Part shown: piece by piece, positions 58,299-64,000 of the stretch
Layout of the letters: each line of letters begins with the position of its first letter
How positions within the stretch are numbered: the stretch's first letter is position 1
DNA from: Verticillium longisporum
Lineage: Eukaryota > Ascomycota > Sordariomycetes > Glomerellales > Plectosphaerellaceae
Assembly: GCA_019188255.1 (NCBI GenBank)
Contig: JAETXT010000001.1
Span: forward strand, 4,092,001-4,156,000
Direction of reading: 5' to 3'
Length of the DNA: 64,000 nt
Made by a program: the position numbers and the translations under genes
The notes under the pieces: model-generated
The model's input: only the letters and a program-made list of their open reading frames with translations
Told to the model about the DNA's origin: nothing
Database searches by the model: none

Positions 58299-59033
58299 GT
58301 TTGCTTTGACTTGTATTGACGAAGAGGCTTTGGTTTGGTTGTGATTTGATAAGTAGTGATTTGAATTGATGGAGGGGTAGCTACGTGGTCGTGTAATGAC
58401 GAGGAAAGGGAAAGAGCTTAGCCAGCTGCGAGCGTTAAATACAGCCACGGACACTGCTCGTAGATCCGCTGTTTTCCTTCCTGGCCTTCCTTATCCTGAC
58501 TCAGCCATTCGCTGCTGCCGCTACACCTTTACTGACAGAAAAGCACAAAAAAGCTCTTGAGACGCATACGGATTGTTACGTGCTGCTGCTGTAGCTGATG
58601 TCACATTGATGAGATCGCAATGGTGGATGACGGCATGGTGGTGAGGACGCGAGTGACGTCAGGACCGGAGCGTTTGCCGCGGGGGCGGGGCATGTGGGGC
58701 GTGGGAGGGGCGTGTGGCTGGTGAGAGGGGCAATTCATCGCGATGACGGGATGCGCGGGTCTGATGAGATGTTTTGGTGTTTTGGGTCGAGAGATGTAGT
58801 TTTGCTGGCCAAGAATTCAGGCAAGAACATGCACAGGACTTGCTGATTCTATGGTCCCAAACAGCTCGTGGAGAGTCTTCGATGGGCTGGGCAAGAGCTG
58901 ATTCAGTTGGAAATCCACTACGATTGGGCGCGTACATACCGTCAGAGCGTGAGCCACGAGGCGCGTTGATTGAAATGGGTTTCCGGGGATTTTTATGGAG
59001 TTCCCGTTCGCGTGTGGTTCTTATCATATAACC
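58299..59033. other. Promoter of the small protein gene
   Basis: About 735 bases including 5' leader. Open frames near 58659-59027 on the minus strand have no supporting motif. Confidence 0.45.
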
Positions 59034-60848
59034 TTAAAGCGTATGGCGAAATCCCTGTGTTCGTACCTCCTGTGAAAACCAAGTCAGCAAGTCGTACGGA
59101 ATTGCACTCGCCTCAAGAGCCGTCTCACCTCTGATATCTCAAGTTCAACCTCACCTCTGTCTGCCCTCGAATTTGCGAAGTGGAAGTAAACCGTCAAACC
59201 GACCACGATGAGGACGTTAAGCGCCGCACATGCCAAGCACGTTGTCAGCCCCAGAAGATACGCCGGCGCATCTTGCGATCTGAATTGATCAGCCCAAGCA
59301 CACCCAGTCAACACTTCCCATCAGAATGCCTGAATCTCACCTGAACACCAAGGTCCCGAAAATCCCACCAAAGCCGGAGACGCCAACGACGAGCGCACTC
59401 GAGAAAGCCCGCTTCCACTGGCCCCTGATGTTGTTCGCCTGGTACGCCATCGTCACCGGCACGGCGCTCGTCGTCCCCGCTGCTGTGAGAAACACGCCGA
59501 AATAGCGGAACCCGGTTCTCTGATGGAAGCCCATGAGCGATGTGCCGGTGATGGACAGCAGCATCATGGCGACGAGAAAGGGCCCGCGAACGCGGTATCG
59601 GTCTCCCAGCCAGCCGACAGTATGCATGACGATTGCGGCGAAAACGTACGGAGGCGCGACCAGGGCCTGGGACTTGGTGACGCTGAAGCCCATGTTCTTC
59701 CGAAGAATGATGGGGAGGAAGTTCGCCAGCGCTGTCAGCTTGTTAGTGACGGAGCTTCCAGACCGCCAAGGATACAGACCAAAGTTGACAACGGCGTTGT
59801 TGAAGAAGATGAGTGCAAAGGCCCACACCTTGGGGTCAAGACCGCCGCGCATAAGCTTTCTCAAAGTGAGCTTCGAGATGGCGACGTCTCCACGGTCGGC
59901 ATTTACCCGCGATTTGACCCAGGCGAGCTCGCGGCTTGACAGGAAGTATCGTGAAGGTTTTGTCGTGTCGGGGAATTCAGCCAGTAGAAAAAGGCCCGCC
60001 AGGCCAATCAGGCAGGTGATGCTGCCATCTATCATGAAGATCCACGACCATCCGCGTAAGTTTCCGAGGCCGTCCATTCTTGTGAGCTGGAGCCTGTCAG
60101 CATTCTAATCTGTGCGAATCATACAGGAGAATTGTTACCCCACTGGCGAGAAGTCCTCCGAAAGCATAGGATACGGAGACGAGGATGTAAAACCAGGAGA
60201 ATCGAGACCCAACCTCGGCTGTTGGTCATTATTAGCTTCATTGATCACTCTTGCGAGCCTTGAGAGAAAAGTACCTCTGGTGTACCAGGTACTCAAGAGA
60301 TAATGGCAGCTTGGAAAAAAACCAGAATCCAATGCACCAAGGAGCAATCTCATGACGATCATGTCTATCCAGGACTTTGCGTGGCCCATCCCAATGACGA
60401 CAAGGCCGCTCGACAGTGTAATGGCAGAAAAATAGAGCCGCGGCCCAATTGTTCTTGCCATGATGGTCGAAACGGGTTGAAAGAGAATGTATGTGGCGAA
60501 GAATACTACGATAGTCACAGACTTGTATGAATTAGCAATTGTGGGTTACACAAGATGCATCATAGAACATCATCAACTCACAAATCTGTTGCCGACGAGC
60601 TGGAGATCGTCCGCCATCCCCGCGACACTGGCCGAAGCGAGTGCTGATCGGCCAATAACCGAAAAGCAATACATGATGCCCACGAGGACGACGAGCCGAA
60701 GGTCCATTTTCTTCAGCGCCCTTTTCTGTTCTGCAGCAGTGAGTGTATCGCCATTCTGAGCGAGTACGTTGTCGTCACCAGATACCTGAAGAACCCCGAT
60801 AGTGTGATGAGTCGTCTTACGACGAGCCGCTTCGTTCACCGTGGTCAT
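59034..60848 (-). CDS. MFS transporter, Dal5/allantoate-permease type
   Basis: Anion:cation symporter of the fungal Dal5 group, plasma membrane. The start at 60848 gives a hydrophilic N-terminus and KKMDLRLVVLVGIMYCFS (TM1). Then RPxx-type features: FFATYILFQPVSTIM, GLVVIGMGHAKSW, DSGFFPSCHYLLSTWYTR with the typical motif, and RFSWFYILVSVSYAFGGLLA. Later come FVVAMMLL-like FLVAMMLLSITG, TTSAVPVTMAYQANNIRGQ and the end GFRHTL, reached after a last intron (donor GTGAGA, acceptor TTTCACAG) with stop at 59034. At least five introns. Substrate (allantoate, nicotinate or similar carboxylates) not predictable. No obvious partner enzyme nearby. Confidence 0.87.
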
Positions 60849-61302
60849 GCTTTGAGCCTAGTCAGTGTGTTATTTAAAGGTGCCCGGCGCCACCAAATGA
60901 ATATTCGGTCGAGATTTCGATGTAAGTGGGTTTCGACAGCGAGGGGGCTTAATCGAAGAACTTGCTGCTAGTCTTTCGTACTGATCGATAGATAAATGCC
61001 ATCCAGGACAACCCTATCAAGTATGTGCATTGCTTTTGTAAGGCGTACAATGAAGCATGCAGCTCAATCATCTCTTGCGTCGGGATCGAAATCGTCGGCG
61101 GCGCTGAGGCGCCCTACAGGACAGCGCAAGAAGGCTCTGGATAGAGTTTGAAAAAAACTTCTCAGCGTGAATCAGGGCGCATTGGTCAGTAGTAGACTTT
61201 AGCACATTTGCTGAGTCATCCCGACTATCAACTAAGGCGGACGCTATAATCCATTCAACAAACACCTTCGACTTTTAATATTCTAAACTTAAACTAGCAT
61301 TA
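60849..61302. other. Promoter of the Dal5-type transporter
   Basis: About 450 bases up to the MITE; no gene supported. Confidence 0.45.
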
Positions 61303-61759
61303 GGCCCTGATCGTCTCGAGCATTTAGTACTAAAAAATCATCGACCTGCATGAAATGTAGCCCGTACTTATAACGCTTTACCCGATTTAATAGGCGTTTT
61401 ACACTAAATAAACGGTAAGCTAATATTTAACTAGATAGTATAGGATAAATATACTACGCTAATAGTAGCCCCTATTTTATTTAGACCTTCCCTAAATAGG
61501 AAGGGATTTTTAACTTAGTACTAATTAATTAGAGTACCCTTTTCATACTAAATAGATACTATACCCCTAGCTCTCCTTAGCCCTATAATACTTATATAAA
61601 TAATTTTAGAGTAGAATATCTTTAATCCGGCCGTCTAATATCGAAGATAGAATAAAGGTTAAAAGAGGTACTTCTAAAATAGTACGCTAGTGCCGTTTTC
61701 AAGAAGTCACTCGGAACCAAATACATTTAGCGCTAAATACTCGAGACGATCAGGGCCTA
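61301..61759. mobile_element. TA-flanked MITE, 455 bp, AT-rich inside
   Basis: Inverted repeats of about 32 bp (starting GGCCCTGATCGTCTCGAG) at 61303-61334 and 61726-61757 differ at three bases and are flanked by TA (61301-61302 and 61758-61759), fitting a Tc1/mariner-type target duplication. The interior is A/T-rich, poor in CA/TG and without coding frames, suggesting RIP or old age. No transposase is encoded. Confidence 0.82.
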
Positions 61760-62101
61760 AGGTTAGAGTGCAATGACCAACCCTTCTATTGTGTCATAGC
61801 AAGTGTGCAAGGGACTGGCCTAAGATAAGCAATGGTTCACAATGCTTTTTTACCAGTCACAGCCAATTAATGTTTAGTCATAATGCGGAGACATCTGCTT
61901 TGTAATGATTATGGAGTCTCAGAAACATGGCCATTGGCGCTGACAAGACAAGCTATAATCCGTACATCAGAGCCAAGAAGTACAGCACCCTTCTGAGACA
62001 CGAGCCCAGCATGCCGACGTTATCAGCATTTGCAAAAGTCCCGCGTCACACGATTGGAATCAGGTCGCGGTCGAGGTACTGCACTCCCGCTTCACGCCAT
62101 C
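61758..62101. other. Intergenic region downstream of the cutinase
   Basis: About 340 bases between the MITE and the cutinase stop; no gene supported. Confidence 0.45.

Positions 62102-64000
<1,899 letters not shown>

Overview
The window is nuclear DNA of a filamentous ascomycete (Pezizomycotina, probably Sordariomycetes). Genes carry short GT-AG introns of about 50-80 bp, Zn2Cys6 regulators are frequent, and AT-rich blocks lack CA/TG dinucleotides, the mark of repeat-induced point mutation (RIP). Fot1/pogo-type transposons are also present. The genus cannot be fixed from the sequence alone.

Layout. (1) 1-20.5 kb is a metabolic gene cluster: Zn2Cys6 regulator (partial), acyl-CoA dehydrogenase, cytochrome P450, MFS exporter broken by a stop codon, PRISE-type SDR reductase, 4-coumarate:CoA-ligase-like enzyme, second Zn2Cys6 regulator, AKT2/Lpx1-like alpha/beta hydrolase, and aldehyde dehydrogenase. 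(2) 20.7-31.2 kb is a transposon block. Imperfect inverted repeats of 49 bp bound a RIP-mutated element. Inside it lie two young pogo/Fot1 elements with intact ends and a RIP-destroyed older relative. (3) 31.4-36.6 kb is a second metabolic arm: ABM-fold protein, cyclase-family hydrolase, small Zn2Cys6 regulator, and FAD monooxygenase of the salicylate-hydroxylase type. (4) 36.8-64 kb is more ordinary chromosome: coiled-coil hypothetical proteins, a Golgi-type glycosyltransferase, an Upc2-like regulator, tRNA-Lys(CUU) with an adjacent hAT-type MITE, a broken DUF1810 gene, a frameshifted secreted L-amino-acid-oxidase-like gene, Vip1-like RRM protein, a small conserved-looking protein, a Dal5-type MFS transporter, a TA-flanked MITE and a secreted cutinase.

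How the genes may work together. Three enzymes end in canonical peroxisomal PTS1 tripeptides: acyl-CoA dehydrogenase SRM, CoA ligase AKL, FAD monooxygenase SRL. Two more end in near-matches (hydrolase GKL, ABM protein SNL). The simplest reading is an acyl-CoA pathway housed partly in peroxisomes. An acid would be CoA-activated, dehydrogenated and hydrolysed, with P450, PRISE reductase, ALDH and FAD monooxygenase tailoring it. The enzyme families resemble those of Alternaria AK/AF-type clusters and also catabolic clusters for aromatic or terpenoid acids. No polyketide synthase, NRPS or terpene cyclase is visible, so the product or substrate is unknown. A CGG-AAATT-CCG-like inverted motif recurs in several promoters on both sides of the transposon block.

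Data quality. Several reading-frame breaks are single-base losses, mostly in homopolymers (both transposases, DUF1810, amino-acid oxidase). Either these genes are decaying or the assembly has uncorrected homopolymer errors.
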